This document shows, piece after piece, positions 16,940-25,844 of a stretch of 64,000 nt of DNA. The notes under the pieces were generated by a model. It was given only the letters and a program-made list of their open reading frames with translations, searched no databases and was not told where the DNA came from. The position numbers and the translations under genes are program-made. How positions within the stretch are numbered: position 1 is the first letter of the stretch; each line of letters opens with the position of its first letter. Source of the DNA: Acanthopleuribacter pedis (lineage in GTDB: Bacteria; Acidobacteriota; Holophagae; Acanthopleuribacterales; Acanthopleuribacteraceae); NCBI RefSeq assembly GCF_017377855.1, contig NZ_JAFREP010000015.1:186001-250000 (forward strand), given 5' to 3'.

Positions 16940-18436
16940 TTAACGGCGGCAATGGCGCGCCAAACCGACCTCTAAAGCATCCGTTAATGTTTCAATAACT
17001 TTTACTCTTGCGTGAAGTTTGTCGTTCCCGGCAACCAAAGTCCAAGGGGTACGTACAGTCGTTGTCCTTTGAATCATTTGGTTTACGGCCAAATAATAGG
17101 AATCCCACTTCTCCCGGTTACGCCAATCCTCATCGGTGAGCTTGTAACTTTTGTATTCGTTGTTCTTGCGCGCCTCAAAACGGTTGAGTTGTTCGTCGCC
17201 GTCGATATGCAACCAAATTTTGACCAGCACAACCCCGGCATCGACCAGTTGGGTCTCAAATTCATTGATTTCCCGATAAGCGCGTTGCCATTCCCAGTCA
17301 CCGGCAAGACCTTCAACCCGTTCCACCAAGACCCGACCGTACCAACTGCGGTCGAAGATCCCGATGGTGCCGGCGGGCGGTATGCGCCGCCAAAAGCGCC
17401 ACAAATAGGGATGGGCTAGGGCTTCTTCACTGGGTTTGGCGAAGGTGTGGACCTTGTAACTTCGCGGATCCAGTACCGCGGTAAGCCGTTTAATCGCGCC
17501 ACCTTTGCCGGCCGCATCCCAGCCCTCAAACAAGACCAACACGGGGACCTTGTTTTTAAAAATTTTGCGCTGGAACCTCAAGAGTTTGACCTGAGCCTTG
17601 CCCAAACGTTCTTTATAGTGCTCGGGCGAAAGGGTTTGACTGAGATCGACACCGGCGAGAAAGTCGGAGGGCATCGCTTCGGTGACGGGCAAGGCGATGC
17701 GGTGATCGGCGGGCGCGGCTTTCAGGCGCCGCTCAAGCGCGCCTTTTAGGGCGGAGACCATGGTGCGCATCACCTTGAGGCGACACCAATAACGGTCGTC
17801 GGCTTCAACCAACAGCCATGGCGCCACCCCGCTACTGGTGCGGACGACCATTTCTTCGGCGAGGCGACGGTAATTTTTGTAATTTTTGGCTTGGGCCCAA
17901 TCCTCGTCCCGTACCCGCCAAGCTTGTTCTTCCCGTTCACCATAGGCTTTCAGGCGACCCTTCAGTTCTTTTTTGCTGAGGTGCAGCCAAAACTTGAGCA
18001 CGACATAGCCGTCGTCGACCAACAAACGCTCAAAATTATTGATGTGGTCTATATCGCGCGGAATTTGGTTTTCCTCGACGCGATCAAAGATCCGGTCTTC
18101 AAGCAGGCGTGTGTACCAGGAATGGTAAAAAATGCCGAAGGAGCCGCGATGGGGGAGCCGACGCCAGAAGCGCCAAAGAAAAGGGTAACACTGTTCTTCT
18201 TCATCAGCGGGCCATATGGGATGGACCTCGAAGCCGCGGGGATCCAAGGAGCGGGTCATGCGTTCGATGAGCGCGCCTTTTCCGGCGGCGGCCCACCCCT
18301 CGAGCACAATCACCACGGGTAAATTGGCGGACCAACACTGGTGCTGTAATTTGCGCAGTTCGCGGTTCAGCACTTTCATTTCGCTTTTGTAGGTTGTTTT
18401 ATCGATGGAACGGGTTAAATCCAAGGTTTCCAGCAT
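16940..18436 (-). CDS. pap: Polyphosphate:AMP phosphotransferase (tandem PPK2 domains)
   Basis: Transfers phosphate from polyphosphate to AMP, forming ADP. The 498-residue protein holds two PPK2 domains in tandem, each with Walker A (GWAAAGKG near 46 and GWDAAGKG near 309), a lid/FWRR segment (YPFLWRFWRRLP, HPYLWRFWRRIP) and Walker B-like strands. This duplicated form is the class II PPK2 architecture; single-domain PPK2 enzymes act on ADP or GDP. The ATG at 18436 (GAGG 7 bases upstream) is preferred over an in-frame TTG at 18457. It is transcribed alone. Confidence 0.92.
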   Translation of the reverse strand: MLETLDLTRSIDKTTYKSEMKVLNRELRKLQHQCWSANLPVVIVLEGWAAAGKGALIERMTRSLDPRGFEVHPIWPADEEEQCYPFLWRFWRRLPHRGSFGIFYHSWYTRLLEDRIFDRVEENQIPRDIDHINNFERLLVDDGYVVLKFWLHLSKKELKGRLKAYGEREEQAWRVRDEDWAQAKNYKNYRRLAEEMVVRTSSGVAPWLLVEADDRYWCRLKVMRTMVSALKGALERRLKAAPADHRIALPVTEAMPSDFLAGVDLSQTLSPEHYKERLGKAQVKLLRFQRKIFKNKVPVLVLFEGWDAAGKGGAIKRLTAVLDPRSYKVHTFAKPSEEALAHPYLWRFWRRIPPAGTIGIFDRSWYGRVLVERVEGLAGDWEWQRAYREINEFETQLVDAGVVLVKIWLHIDGDEQLNRFEARKNNEYKSYKLTDEDWRNREKWDSYYLAVNQMIQRTTTVRTPWTLVAGNDKLHARVKVIETLTDALEVGLARHCRR

Positions 18437-18521
18437 AGGCGACCTCACACGCGGCAATCATTTGTGAAAATGGGGTTCGCTTCCGAGTATGGAGCAGCGG
18501 CGTGACGGTTGCAATCTTTTC

Positions 18522-18571
18522 AGCGCATTCCCCGCGGTGCCCGCGAGAAAAATGCATAAGCTACGCTTGCC
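18522..18571. repeat. Family C element, copy 2 (inverted)
   Basis: The reverse complement reads GGCAAGCGTAGCTTATGCAT then TTTTCTCGCGGGCACCGCGG, aligning with copies at 14553 and 30322. It lies between ppk2 and the SprT gene. Confidence 0.5.
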
Positions 18572-18624
18572 TTGTGAAGGAAAAGACCCGCTCCAGAGAC
18601 GGTATGCGCAAATAAAAGCCAGGC

Positions 18625-19680
18625 TTATCCCTCGATAAGACGACCGCGGTTGCGACCGCGTTTGATGCCGGAACGCAGGTCGATGTTGCCGCCGTGTTCA
18701 AGGCCCGCCTCAAATGCGCTGGTTTTGCGGAATTGTCCGGCGCGCGACCGGGCGAGCCGAGGGTAGCGGTCACGCATAAAACCTTCTAACTTTTCTTGCT
18801 TCAGGTGCATGAGGGATTTTCCGGCCGCATTAAGCGAGGTTTCTTGATCCGCGGCCAGCTTACCCTGAAACCCAAGCAGCACCCCGATTTGGAAGTCACG
18901 CTTTAACGAGCGGCCTTTTTGATCGGGGCGACGGCGGCGATGTTGGTTCCACAGGTGCTCCAACTCGCGCAACAGGTAGGCATGGACGTACTGGGCGATT
19001 TCAAGGTTGGCGGCCGAACCCATGGCTTCCATGATCCACACCTTTTTTTGGGAAACAAGCAGCTCGCTGGGTAACCAAACGATGCGCACCTGAAAAAACT
19101 GCTGGAGCAGCGAGGACAACACCTTGTTGACGGTGGAACGCTGTACCATGGGTTTGCCGATGTACGCATAGCGGTACTCGGTTTGTTCAATACCGATCTC
19201 CACCTCGTACTTTTCCATGAGGGTGCGGGCTTTGGCCATGGCGGCCTCGGCCTCGTGAAAATTTTGGCTTTCGGCGAGGCGCAATAATTTTTCGATGCGC
19301 CGCACCAAAGGCGAGGCCTCGCCGCTGGGTTGGTAGCGGGCGCTGGTATCAATGCCCAACTGGCGGCAGGCATAACGGAAGGCGGAACCGTGCGGTGTTT
19401 CGGCCACGCCCCGCGGCAACAACACCTCGTCGGCATACTGATGCGCCATTTCGTGTTTCAGCGTATCCAGGACTTCTTCCTGGCTGTGGTTCAGCATGAG
19501 TTCGAGCGACATGCCGATGGTCCGCGAACCTTTTTCCCAGAATCCCAAACGCTTCCGCCCTGGGTCCAAAAGGAAACTCGGCTGATTCAATTGGCCGCGC
19601 AGGTGGTGCAGGTTGTATTCCTGCCAGTTCTTGGCGAGAAACTCGCTAAACAACCGATGTAAACCGGCTTGATGGGTCAT
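18625..19680 (-). CDS. SprT-like zinc metalloprotease domain fused to DUF2786
   Basis: 351 residues. The N-terminal part (about 5-110) carries the zinc motif HEMAHQYAD (HExxH, about 76) with a preceding EVLDTLK helix, as in SprT/Spartan-type proteases. The central segment RRIEKLLRLAESQNFHEAEA (from about 127) is the DUF2786 signature, followed by a basic region that ends in GRNRGRLIEG. SprT-type proteases degrade DNA-crosslinked proteins; whether this one does is inference. GAGGT precedes the ATG. A family B element fills the spacer directly upstream (19702-19898), so the promoter may lie in it or beyond. Confidence 0.78.
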   Translation of the reverse strand: MTHQAGLHRLFSEFLAKNWQEYNLHHLRGQLNQPSFLLDPGRKRLGFWEKGSRTIGMSLELMLNHSQEEVLDTLKHEMAHQYADEVLLPRGVAETPHGSAFRYACRQLGIDTSARYQPSGEASPLVRRIEKLLRLAESQNFHEAEAAMAKARTLMEKYEVEIGIEQTEYRYAYIGKPMVQRSTVNKVLSSLLQQFFQVRIVWLPSELLVSQKKVWIMEAMGSAANLEIAQYVHAYLLRELEHLWNQHRRRRPDQKGRSLKRDFQIGVLLGFQGKLAADQETSLNAAGKSLMHLKQEKLEGFMRDRYPRLARSRAGQFRKTSAFEAGLEHGGNIDLRSGIKRGRNRGRLIEG

Positions 19681-19701
19681 GTTGTACCTCGCAAGCTAAC
19701 A

Positions 19702-19898
19702 CCTAAAGTGAGCGATTCTTGGCGGTGTACTTGCACAATCCGTTGGGCTGCAAGGTGCAGTAAAAATGCGCGACGTACCTTCCAGGTACGCGTCGTGCGC
19801 GACCCCGGTGCACTTTTTCCAACACCTTTCGCTCCAACCCTCGGCGCGTCCTGCGCCGATACTTGCACAATTGCATCCACCCGAATCGCACACTTTAG
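19702..19898. repeat. Family B inverted-repeat element, full-length copy
   Basis: Terminal inverted repeats CCTAAAGTGAGCGATTC and GAATCGCACACTTTAG (one internal mismatch) bound about 197 bp with no gene. The heptamer GCTAACA occurs on both outer sides (19695-19701 and 19898-19904), resembling a target-site duplication. Internal sequence (CTCGGCGCGTCCTGCGCCGA and others) recurs at 30891 and 53007. Confidence 0.75.
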
Positions 19899-19910
19899 CT
19901 AACACGTTCC

Positions 19911-20864
19911 TCAGTTTTTGCCCTGAGGAACAATCTCCACTTTTTCAAAGGCGATTTCGTCCAGGGGACGGTTGGGCGGCTTGCCCTCGCGGCCGGTGGT
20001 ACGAACCGCGCCGATGGCGTCAACGACGTCAAACCCGGCCACGACCTCACCAAAGACGGTGTAATCGTTGTCCAGATAAGGCGAATCCTCAAGGCAGATA
20101 TAAAACTGGGAGTTGGCGGAATCACGGTCATTGGCCCGCGCCGCGCCGACGGTGTACTTTTTGTGTTTCAGCAGCGGCGTGTTTTCCAACATCAGGTGGT
20201 AACCGCTGCCGCCGGAACCGTCACCAAGCGGATCACCTGTCTGCATCACAAAACCCTTGTCGACGCGATGCACGATCATGTCTTTATAGAAATCAATGGC
20301 GGACAGGACGGCAAAGTTGCGGGCGTGACGGGGTGTTTGGTCCTCGTGCAGCTTGATGGTGATGTCGCCCATGGAGGTTTTCAAAACGAAATGGGCGTCC
20401 ATCGGCGGCAAGTCCACTTTGGCGATGCGGATGTTTTTCATGGTCAGGTCGTAAATTTTGTCCCTGTAGCCAATGGAGAAAACACCGCCCTCTTCCATTT
20501 CGGGGAACAGGCGTTTGATGTTGAGGCGAAAGTCTTTATGGGCGCCCATCTCCAGGATGTTCAAGCGTTTGAACAAGTCCTTGGTTTTGAACTTGGGATC
20601 GAGTTTCAACCGCTTGTCCCCCTTCTTCACCACAATCGACCCCAGCACGTCGGGCAATTTGCGCGTGCGCATGTTGCGCTCCGACTGGTTCCCGACCCGC
20701 AAGATAATGGGGATGGGTTCGTTTTGTGCAAACAGGGTGCGCGGTTGAATGACTTTGACGAAGTACTGGGGGACTTCGTTGGCGAAGACTGACCCGGCGG
20801 TCGCAACCAAGAGGAGCAAAAAAGCGCGCGAAAAGGCACGCACGGAAACGCTTCGTTGAATCAT
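19911..20864 (-). CDS. Exported cyclophilin-type peptidyl-prolyl isomerase
   Basis: 317 residues. A signal peptide (about 1-28, AFLLLLVATAGSVFA then NE) sends it to the periplasm. Residues 30-150 form an unassigned N-terminal domain. The cyclophilin domain (about 155-310) shows the family strands: VLKTSMGDITIKLHEDQTPR, FYKDMIVHRVDKGFVMQTGD, and NSQFYICLEDSPYLDNDYTV, the last retaining the active-site F and the proline-binding neighbourhood. It assists folding of exported proteins. Its ATG overlaps the queA stop by 4 bases (ATGA) and GAAGGAGAT lies within queA, so it is translationally coupled to queA. Confidence 0.88.
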   Translation of the reverse strand: MIQRSVSVRAFSRAFLLLLVATAGSVFANEVPQYFVKVIQPRTLFAQNEPIPIILRVGNQSERNMRTRKLPDVLGSIVVKKGDKRLKLDPKFKTKDLFKRLNILEMGAHKDFRLNIKRLFPEMEEGGVFSIGYRDKIYDLTMKNIRIAKVDLPPMDAHFVLKTSMGDITIKLHEDQTPRHARNFAVLSAIDFYKDMIVHRVDKGFVMQTGDPLGDGSGGSGYHLMLENTPLLKHKKYTVGAARANDRDSANSQFYICLEDSPYLDNDYTVFGEVVAGFDVVDAIGAVRTTGREGKPPNRPLDEIAFEKVEIVPQGKN

Positions 20865-21928
20865 AGGGACAAATCTCCTTCATCCGGCAGCAACAACATG
20901 GCGTCGCCGTAAGAGTAGAACCGATAATCTCGTTCGAGCGCCTGCTCGTAAATGTGCATGATACGCTCGCGGCCCATCAACGCCGAAACCAACAGAATCA
21001 GCGAAGAGCCCGGCAAGTGGAAATTGGTAATTAATCCGTTGAGTGCCAAAAACCGGTAACCGGGGTAGATGTACAAATCGGTCACATGGGTTCCGGCGGT
21101 AAAACACCCGAACTGTTGCAAGTTTGCTTCCAAACAACGGGTGGAGGTGGTGCCGACAGCGATGATGCGGCGCCCCTCCTGCTTGGCCTGCGCCAGGAGT
21201 GCCGCGGTTTCGGGCGTCATCGTGTATTGCTCGCCCTCCATGATGTGTTCCCGTACATCCTCGGCAATCAGCGGCTTGAAGGTGCCGATACCGACATGGT
21301 GGGTCACCTTGGCGACGGTCACCCCCAGGGCCTCCACCTGCGCCAACAAGGCGTCGGTAAAATGCAGGCCGGCGGTGGGCGCGGCCACGGCCCCAAGTTC
21401 ACGGGCAAACACGGTTTGGTAACGGTCGTAATCGTCCTGCCCGGGCCCGGTTTCGCGTTTGATGTAGGGCGGCAAGGGCAATTCACCGTCGCCGGCCATC
21501 ACGGCCTGCAGGGCCTCAAACGAGGGAAACGCCATACACCATTTGCCGAGAGCCCCTTTTTCCACGATTTCCACATGGACGTCGGCTTGGCGGAAATGCA
21601 GCGTTTGGCCGACCTTCAACCGTTTTGAAGGCTTGGCAAGCACCCAGGTCGCGGCGGGGTCAACCGGCATGCCGAGCACAAACATTTCGATTTTGGTGCC
21701 GGTATCTTTGTAGCCGAAGCAACGGGCGTTGATCACCCGGGTCTGGTTGAGTACCAAGACATCACCCGCGCGCAGGTAGCGCGGCAACGCATGAAAATGG
21801 GTGTGCTGAATAGACCCTACCCCGCCGGAAACCAGCAGGGCGCTTTCGTCGCGACGGGCGGCGGGCGTTTGCGCGATCCGCTCCGGCGGTAGTTCAAATT
21901 GGTAATCTTCGAGTCGGTAGGTAGCCAT
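20861..21928 (-). CDS. queA: S-adenosylmethionine:tRNA ribosyltransferase-isomerase
   Basis: Transfers the ribosyl moiety of SAM to preQ1 in tRNA to make epoxyqueuosine. 355 residues, normal length. The family motifs are YQFELPPERIAQTPA at the N-terminus, GDVLVLNQTRVINARCFG (about 52), the central AAPTAGLHFTDALL (about 180), VTHHVGIGTFKPL (about 205) and LITNFHLPGSSLILLVSALMG (about 300). The start has GAGGGATG upstream. Other queuosine genes are not in the window. It forms an overlapping pair with the cyclophilin gene. Confidence 0.96.
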   Translation of the reverse strand: MATYRLEDYQFELPPERIAQTPAARRDESALLVSGGVGSIQHTHFHALPRYLRAGDVLVLNQTRVINARCFGYKDTGTKIEMFVLGMPVDPAATWVLAKPSKRLKVGQTLHFRQADVHVEIVEKGALGKWCMAFPSFEALQAVMAGDGELPLPPYIKRETGPGQDDYDRYQTVFARELGAVAAPTAGLHFTDALLAQVEALGVTVAKVTHHVGIGTFKPLIAEDVREHIMEGEQYTMTPETAALLAQAKQEGRRIIAVGTTSTRCLEANLQQFGCFTAGTHVTDLYIYPGYRFLALNGLITNFHLPGSSLILLVSALMGRERIMHIYEQALERDYRFYSYGDAMLLLPDEGDLSL

Positions 21929-22042
21929 GAAACATCCCTCGGCCCGGCGGCCAAAGCCCCGATTCTGCCAAGGAAGCGAGGATATTTCAAGTGTAGCCCG
22001 CGGGGAACGGCGAGGGCGCTGCCGCGCACGGGTTGTCTGGTT

Positions 22043-23221
22043 CTATTTCAAGTAAATGGCGTAACCTTTTAAATACTCCCCTTCCGGGAATTGGAGATGG
22101 ATGGGATGGTCGGCCCCGGAATCGAAGGTTTCGATCAGCAGACCCTCGCGGTTACAGTCGCGCAAACCGAGAAAAATACTTTGGCGGAAATCGGAGCGGT
22201 CAACCACCTTGGAGCAGGAGAAGGTGAGCAGGATGCCGCCGGGTTTGAGCCAAGCACACACCAGTTGGTGCAACTTGCGGTAGGTGCGCAGGGCGGAGGG
22301 TTTGGCGCGGGCCGAGCGGGCCAAGGACGGCATATCAAGTACAACGAAATCATAGGCTTCGTCCGGTTTGTTCTTTAACAAGTCGAACATGTCGGTGCAG
22401 GTGCTTTTTTGGCGTGCCGGGTCCAGTTTGTTGAGGGCAAGGTGTTCGGCGAGCACGTCGAGGTATTCCTGGGACTGGTCGACGGAATGAACCATGGCGG
22501 CACCGCCTTGGAGCGCGGCCAGGGTGAATCCGCCGGTAAAGCTGCACACATCCAACACCCTTTTGCCAGCGCTGCGTTGGCGTAACCAATCGCGTTGATT
22601 GCGGTGGTCTAAATAAAAGGCGGTTTTGTGGGCGGCGGTTGGGTTAACGGTAAAGGTGAGATCGTATTCACGAAACGCGGCGGGGAAATCCGCTTCACCG
22701 AGGACAAAACCTTGAAACGGCGCCAAACCTTCCTGCTTGCGCGCGTGCCCCTCGGATCGTTCGTAAACGGCGCGGGCATCACAAATTTCAGCAAGCCAGG
22801 TCGCCATCTGTTCGCGTTGTCGCTCCATACCGGTGCTCATGACTTGCATGACCAACAGATCGCGGTAGAGATCGACCTTTAGGCCGGGAAAAAGATCGTT
22901 TTCCCCGTGAATCAAACGAAAGCCCTCAACCCGATCACCAAGCAGGGTGCGACGCATGTGGAGGGTGCGTTGGATGCGTTCGCGCCAGGCGTTCTCGGTC
23001 ATGGGATCGCGCTCAAAGGAGATCATGCGCAAACAAATCGCATTGGTGGGGTGGAAAAACGCCCAGCCCAAATGCTCATCTTTTTCCGACGCAACACGCA
23101 CAACGGAAACGTCGTCAAGCTCCTGTTTATTCGTTACACCTTGAGAGAAAACCCAGGGGTGACGGTAATGTCGCAGGATATCGGCCCGGCGATTGGGTAG
23201 GACGGCAACAGCTTCAACCAT
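22043..23221 (-). CDS. Class I SAM-dependent rRNA (cytosine-C5) methyltransferase, RlmI-like
   Basis: 392 residues with a PUA-like N-terminal domain (about 1-75; HPWVFSQGVT, LGWAFFHPTNAICLRMIS) and a Rossmann methyltransferase domain. The motif block reads KTAFYLDHRNQRDWLR (about 200), VLDVCSFTGGFTLAALQGGA (motif I), VVLDMPSLARS (motif IV) and ILLTFSCSKVV with the catalytic Cys region. Motif IV has DMP where RlmI relatives have DPP. The family methylates 23S rRNA cytosines; the exact site is not assigned. It is upstream of queA in the same direction. Confidence 0.85.
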   Translation of the reverse strand: MVEAVAVLPNRRADILRHYRHPWVFSQGVTNKQELDDVSVVRVASEKDEHLGWAFFHPTNAICLRMISFERDPMTENAWRERIQRTLHMRRTLLGDRVEGFRLIHGENDLFPGLKVDLYRDLLVMQVMSTGMERQREQMATWLAEICDARAVYERSEGHARKQEGLAPFQGFVLGEADFPAAFREYDLTFTVNPTAAHKTAFYLDHRNQRDWLRQRSAGKRVLDVCSFTGGFTLAALQGGAAMVHSVDQSQEYLDVLAEHLALNKLDPARQKSTCTDMFDLLKNKPDEAYDFVVLDMPSLARSARAKPSALRTYRKLHQLVCAWLKPGGILLTFSCSKVVDRSDFRQSIFLGLRDCNREGLLIETFDSGADHPIHLQFPEGEYLKGYAIYLK

Positions 23222-23649
23222 AACGAAAACCTCACAAGCTTGCGGATAAGCGTCAAAAGCCGGGCTTGTTCATGGTGCGCGCGCAACCCAACCAGGGCGG
23301 TGCAAGGCCTTCAAACCGCCCCGGGTGCAAGAGAAAGCGAAGCCGATCGGGAGCACGGAACGTTCCATAAACACTTTATTTCAGTGGCTTTTCGGGAAGA
23401 GATCGAACCAAAGCAAAGGGATGGAAATGAAAAAGAAACGGGAATACACAAGCACCTTACCGTTGATTTCCGGGATGGGCAAGCGAAGAATGGAAGGGTT
23501 GTTTCCCAAAGCCTGGATTTCCCGGCTCTCCTACGAAAAACGCGGTCACTACCCCCCCGAGACGACGGCCTACGCGCGGTAAAAAAAACCGGACTCACTT
23601 TTTTAGCGAGGTCGTGACCCAAACCCCCCTCCTTTTTCGGGTTAAGGGA

Positions 23650-23889
23650 TAGAGGCACTTTTTATCAACCTGGTTTCCAACGACCCTCGGTACCCCCGGT
23701 CCTAGAACCAGGTGTGTCAGCCTCCCATGCCGGTCGACCCTTCCGTCGAGAGCCACGACGGCAGCCGTCGGCACACAACGCGTTTCCGGCCGGGCTCCGC
23801 CCCCGGGACACGCGTCGGCAAAGCGCTCAGCAATAATCTTCGTGCGCAACATCGGACCGATGCGACACCCGTCGTATCGGTCTTTTTTT
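23650..23889 (+). ncRNA. Candidate structured RNA ending in an orphan terminator
   Basis: The roughly 800-bp spacer between the divergent RlmI-like gene and xseA has no plausible coding frame, but this part has dense self-complementarity. CCTGGTT pairs with AACCAGG (about 23669-23712), CCGTCG with CGACGG (about 23743-23761) and CGCGTTTCCGG with CCGGGACACGCG (about 23780-23815). It ends in a strong terminator. It could be an independent small RNA or a structured leader for xseA. Not recognised as 6S, SRP, RNase P or tmRNA; the promoter was not identified. The stretch before it (23222-23649) shows nothing clear. Confidence 0.35.
23855..23887 (+). terminator. Orphan rho-independent terminator upstream of xseA
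   Basis: 12-bp stem GACCGATGCGAC / GTCGTATCGGTC (one G-T wobble), loop ACCC, then seven T residues. No plus-strand gene precedes it. Confidence 0.8.
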
Positions 23890-24033
23890 CGAGCGGTCCC
23901 GGGTGGTGCGCCCGCCCTGTCCAAAAGCGCGGCTTTGTGTTAAGACTGCACCCACGAGGCGCCTTCCCGCGTCAATTCCCCAACGCGACCAGGCCCGCCG
24001 CTTGTGACGGCGCGCGCCGCGAAACGAGTGACC

Positions 24034-25416
24034 ATGTACCCAACCGCGAACCATAATGGCGCCAACCGCCAGAACCCGCTTTCCGTTTCTCAAATCACGC
24101 AATTGGTGCGCGACCGTATCGAGGCCTTGCCGCGCATTTGGCTGAGCGGTGAAATTTCCAATTTTAAGGCGGCGGGTTCCGGGCACTGGTACTTCAGTCT
24201 TAAAGATGAGCGCGCTCAAATTCGCGCCAATATGTGGCGATCCTCGGCGCAACGCGTCACCTTCCGACCCCGTGACGGCATGCAGGTTCTGGTGAGCGGT
24301 ACGCTGAGCGTGTACCCGCCGCGCGGGGAATACAATTTGATTGTGGACCGCATCGAAGAGATGGGGCTGGGCAAATTAAGGGCTGAGTTCGAGCGGCTTA
24401 AACTGCAATTACGCGCCGAGGGTTTGTTTGACGCGGAACACAAGAAACCCTTGCCGCTGCTGCCAACCAAGATCGGCATCGTCACCTCACCCACGGGCGC
24501 GGCGATTCGCGACATGCTGCGCGTGCTTCACCACCGTCACGGCGGCCTGCATGTGTTGATCTATCCGGCCCGGGTGCAAGGCCAAGGCGCGGCGGAAGAA
24601 GTCGCCGAGGGCGTGCAGTTTTTGGATTCGCGCGGCGGTTGTGACGTGATCATTATCGGGCGCGGCGGCGGCTCGGAGGAAGATCTGTGGGCGTTTAACG
24701 AAGAGGTCCTGGCCCGTGCGGTTTTTGCGGCCAAAACGCCGATTGTTTCGGCGGTCGGCCACGAGGTCGATTTCACCATCTCCGATTTTGTGGCCGATGT
24801 GCGCGCGGCAACCCCCTCCAACGCGGCCGAACTGGTGGTGCAAACCAAAAACGAGTACCGCAAAACCCTGGATTCACTGGTTCAACGCATGGGCCGCTTG
24901 ATGCAGCAACGGTTGCTGTACTACAAGTCGCGGATCACCATCTCTGAATCGAACCCCATTTTTGTACGGGTCCGGTCGCGCATCAATGAAGCGGGCCGGG
25001 CGGTCAGCGACGCCGAGTACCGCATGAAACAGGCAATCACCCAGCGGGTTTACGGCGGCGAACGGCAACTACATCGCCTTGATGAACGCCTGCAGGTACA
25101 GCGCCTCCAAAATCGCCTCAACCTGTTGGAGCAACGGTTAAAACAAGCCGATAACGCCCTGAACCAAAATATGGCGTTGCGGCTGGAACGCGCCCGCCAA
25201 CGCGCCGGCGCCACCATGGCCAGACTCGAGGACTTGTCGCCCCTAAAGATTTTGAACCGGGGCTATGCGGTGGTCTTTGACGACCGGGAACAGGTGGTGC
25301 GCCGACCCGGGGCAGTCAAGGTCGGGTCAGTCTTAAAACTACGCTTGGCGGAAGGCGAACTCGCCGCGCGGGTGATTGAGAAACCCCGGGAACAAGTTCA
25401 GGACGAATTGTTTTAA
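24034..25416 (+). CDS. xseA: Exodeoxyribonuclease VII large subunit
   Basis: Catalytic subunit of ExoVII, which degrades single-stranded DNA. About 460 residues. The N-terminal OB-fold is seen in LPRIWLSGEISNFKAAGSGH and YFSLKDERAQIRANMW; the catalytic domain in KIGIVTSPTGAAIRDM, DVIIIGRGGGSEEDLWAFNE and PIVSAVGHEVDFTISDFVAD. A long coiled-coil region ends with LSPLKILNRGYAVV. Possible starts are GTG 24004, GTG 24028 and ATG 24034; the ATG gives the usual N-terminus. It leads an operon with xseB and ispA. Confidence 0.95.
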   Translation: MYPTANHNGANRQNPLSVSQITQLVRDRIEALPRIWLSGEISNFKAAGSGHWYFSLKDERAQIRANMWRSSAQRVTFRPRDGMQVLVSGTLSVYPPRGEYNLIVDRIEEMGLGKLRAEFERLKLQLRAEGLFDAEHKKPLPLLPTKIGIVTSPTGAAIRDMLRVLHHRHGGLHVLIYPARVQGQGAAEEVAEGVQFLDSRGGCDVIIIGRGGGSEEDLWAFNEEVLARAVFAAKTPIVSAVGHEVDFTISDFVADVRAATPSNAAELVVQTKNEYRKTLDSLVQRMGRLMQQRLLYYKSRITISESNPIFVRVRSRINEAGRAVSDAEYRMKQAITQRVYGGERQLHRLDERLQVQRLQNRLNLLEQRLKQADNALNQNMALRLERARQRAGATMARLEDLSPLKILNRGYAVVFDDREQVVRRPGAVKVGSVLKLRLAEGELAARVIEKPREQVQDELF

Positions 25417-25545
25417 GTCATGGGACGGGTCGCGCCGTTCCACCTTGCGCCGGGGGCGGTTTCAGCAATGCCGGAGGAACGACTTGGCCCGGTGACCCGG
25501 ATATGCAAAGATAAGGCGCCGCCGCGGGCGGCAAGGGAGCCGGCA

Positions 25546-25797
25546 ATGGAACAACAGACCCCCGACAAGCAACCTGGTTTTGAAGAACGCCTGGCGCTGT
25601 TGGAACAGATCGTCGAGAAATTGGATGCAACCGACGTCCCCTTGGAAGAAGCGATTGGCTTTTACGAGGACGGCATTAAGTTAAGTGCCTCGCTTCACAA
25701 GACGTTGGAACAAGCTCAAGAACGCATTGAGCTGTTGACCCAGGCGGGACAGGACATCATGGAAACCGAACCCTTCGAAGCGCAAGCTGACGCTTAG
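25546..25797 (+). CDS. xseB: Exodeoxyribonuclease VII small subunit
   Basis: 83-residue helical partner of XseA. The family core FEERLALLEQIVEKLDATDV and LEEAIGFYEDGIKLSASLHK is complete. The ATG at 25546 is chosen because AAGGGAG (25533-25539) lies 6 bases upstream; earlier in-frame starts would add unrelated residues. The last codons and stop are part of a 23-bp tandem duplication (25777-25822). The xseA-xseB-ispA order is a common bacterial arrangement. Confidence 0.94.
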   Translation: MEQQTPDKQPGFEERLALLEQIVEKLDATDVPLEEAIGFYEDGIKLSASLHKTLEQAQERIELLTQAGQDIMETEPFEAQADA

Positions 25798-25822
25798 ATG
25801 AAGCGCAAACTGACGCTTAGCC
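25777..25822. repeat. 23-bp tandem duplication across the xseB stop
   Basis: Two adjacent 23-bp units starting GAAGCGCAAGCTGACGCTTA and GAAGCGCAAACTGACGCTTA differ at three positions. The first unit contains the xseB stop codon; the second is untranslated and ends just before the ispA ribosome site. Confidence 0.85.
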
Positions 25823-25844
25823 GATTTTTTTGAGGACAACACCC

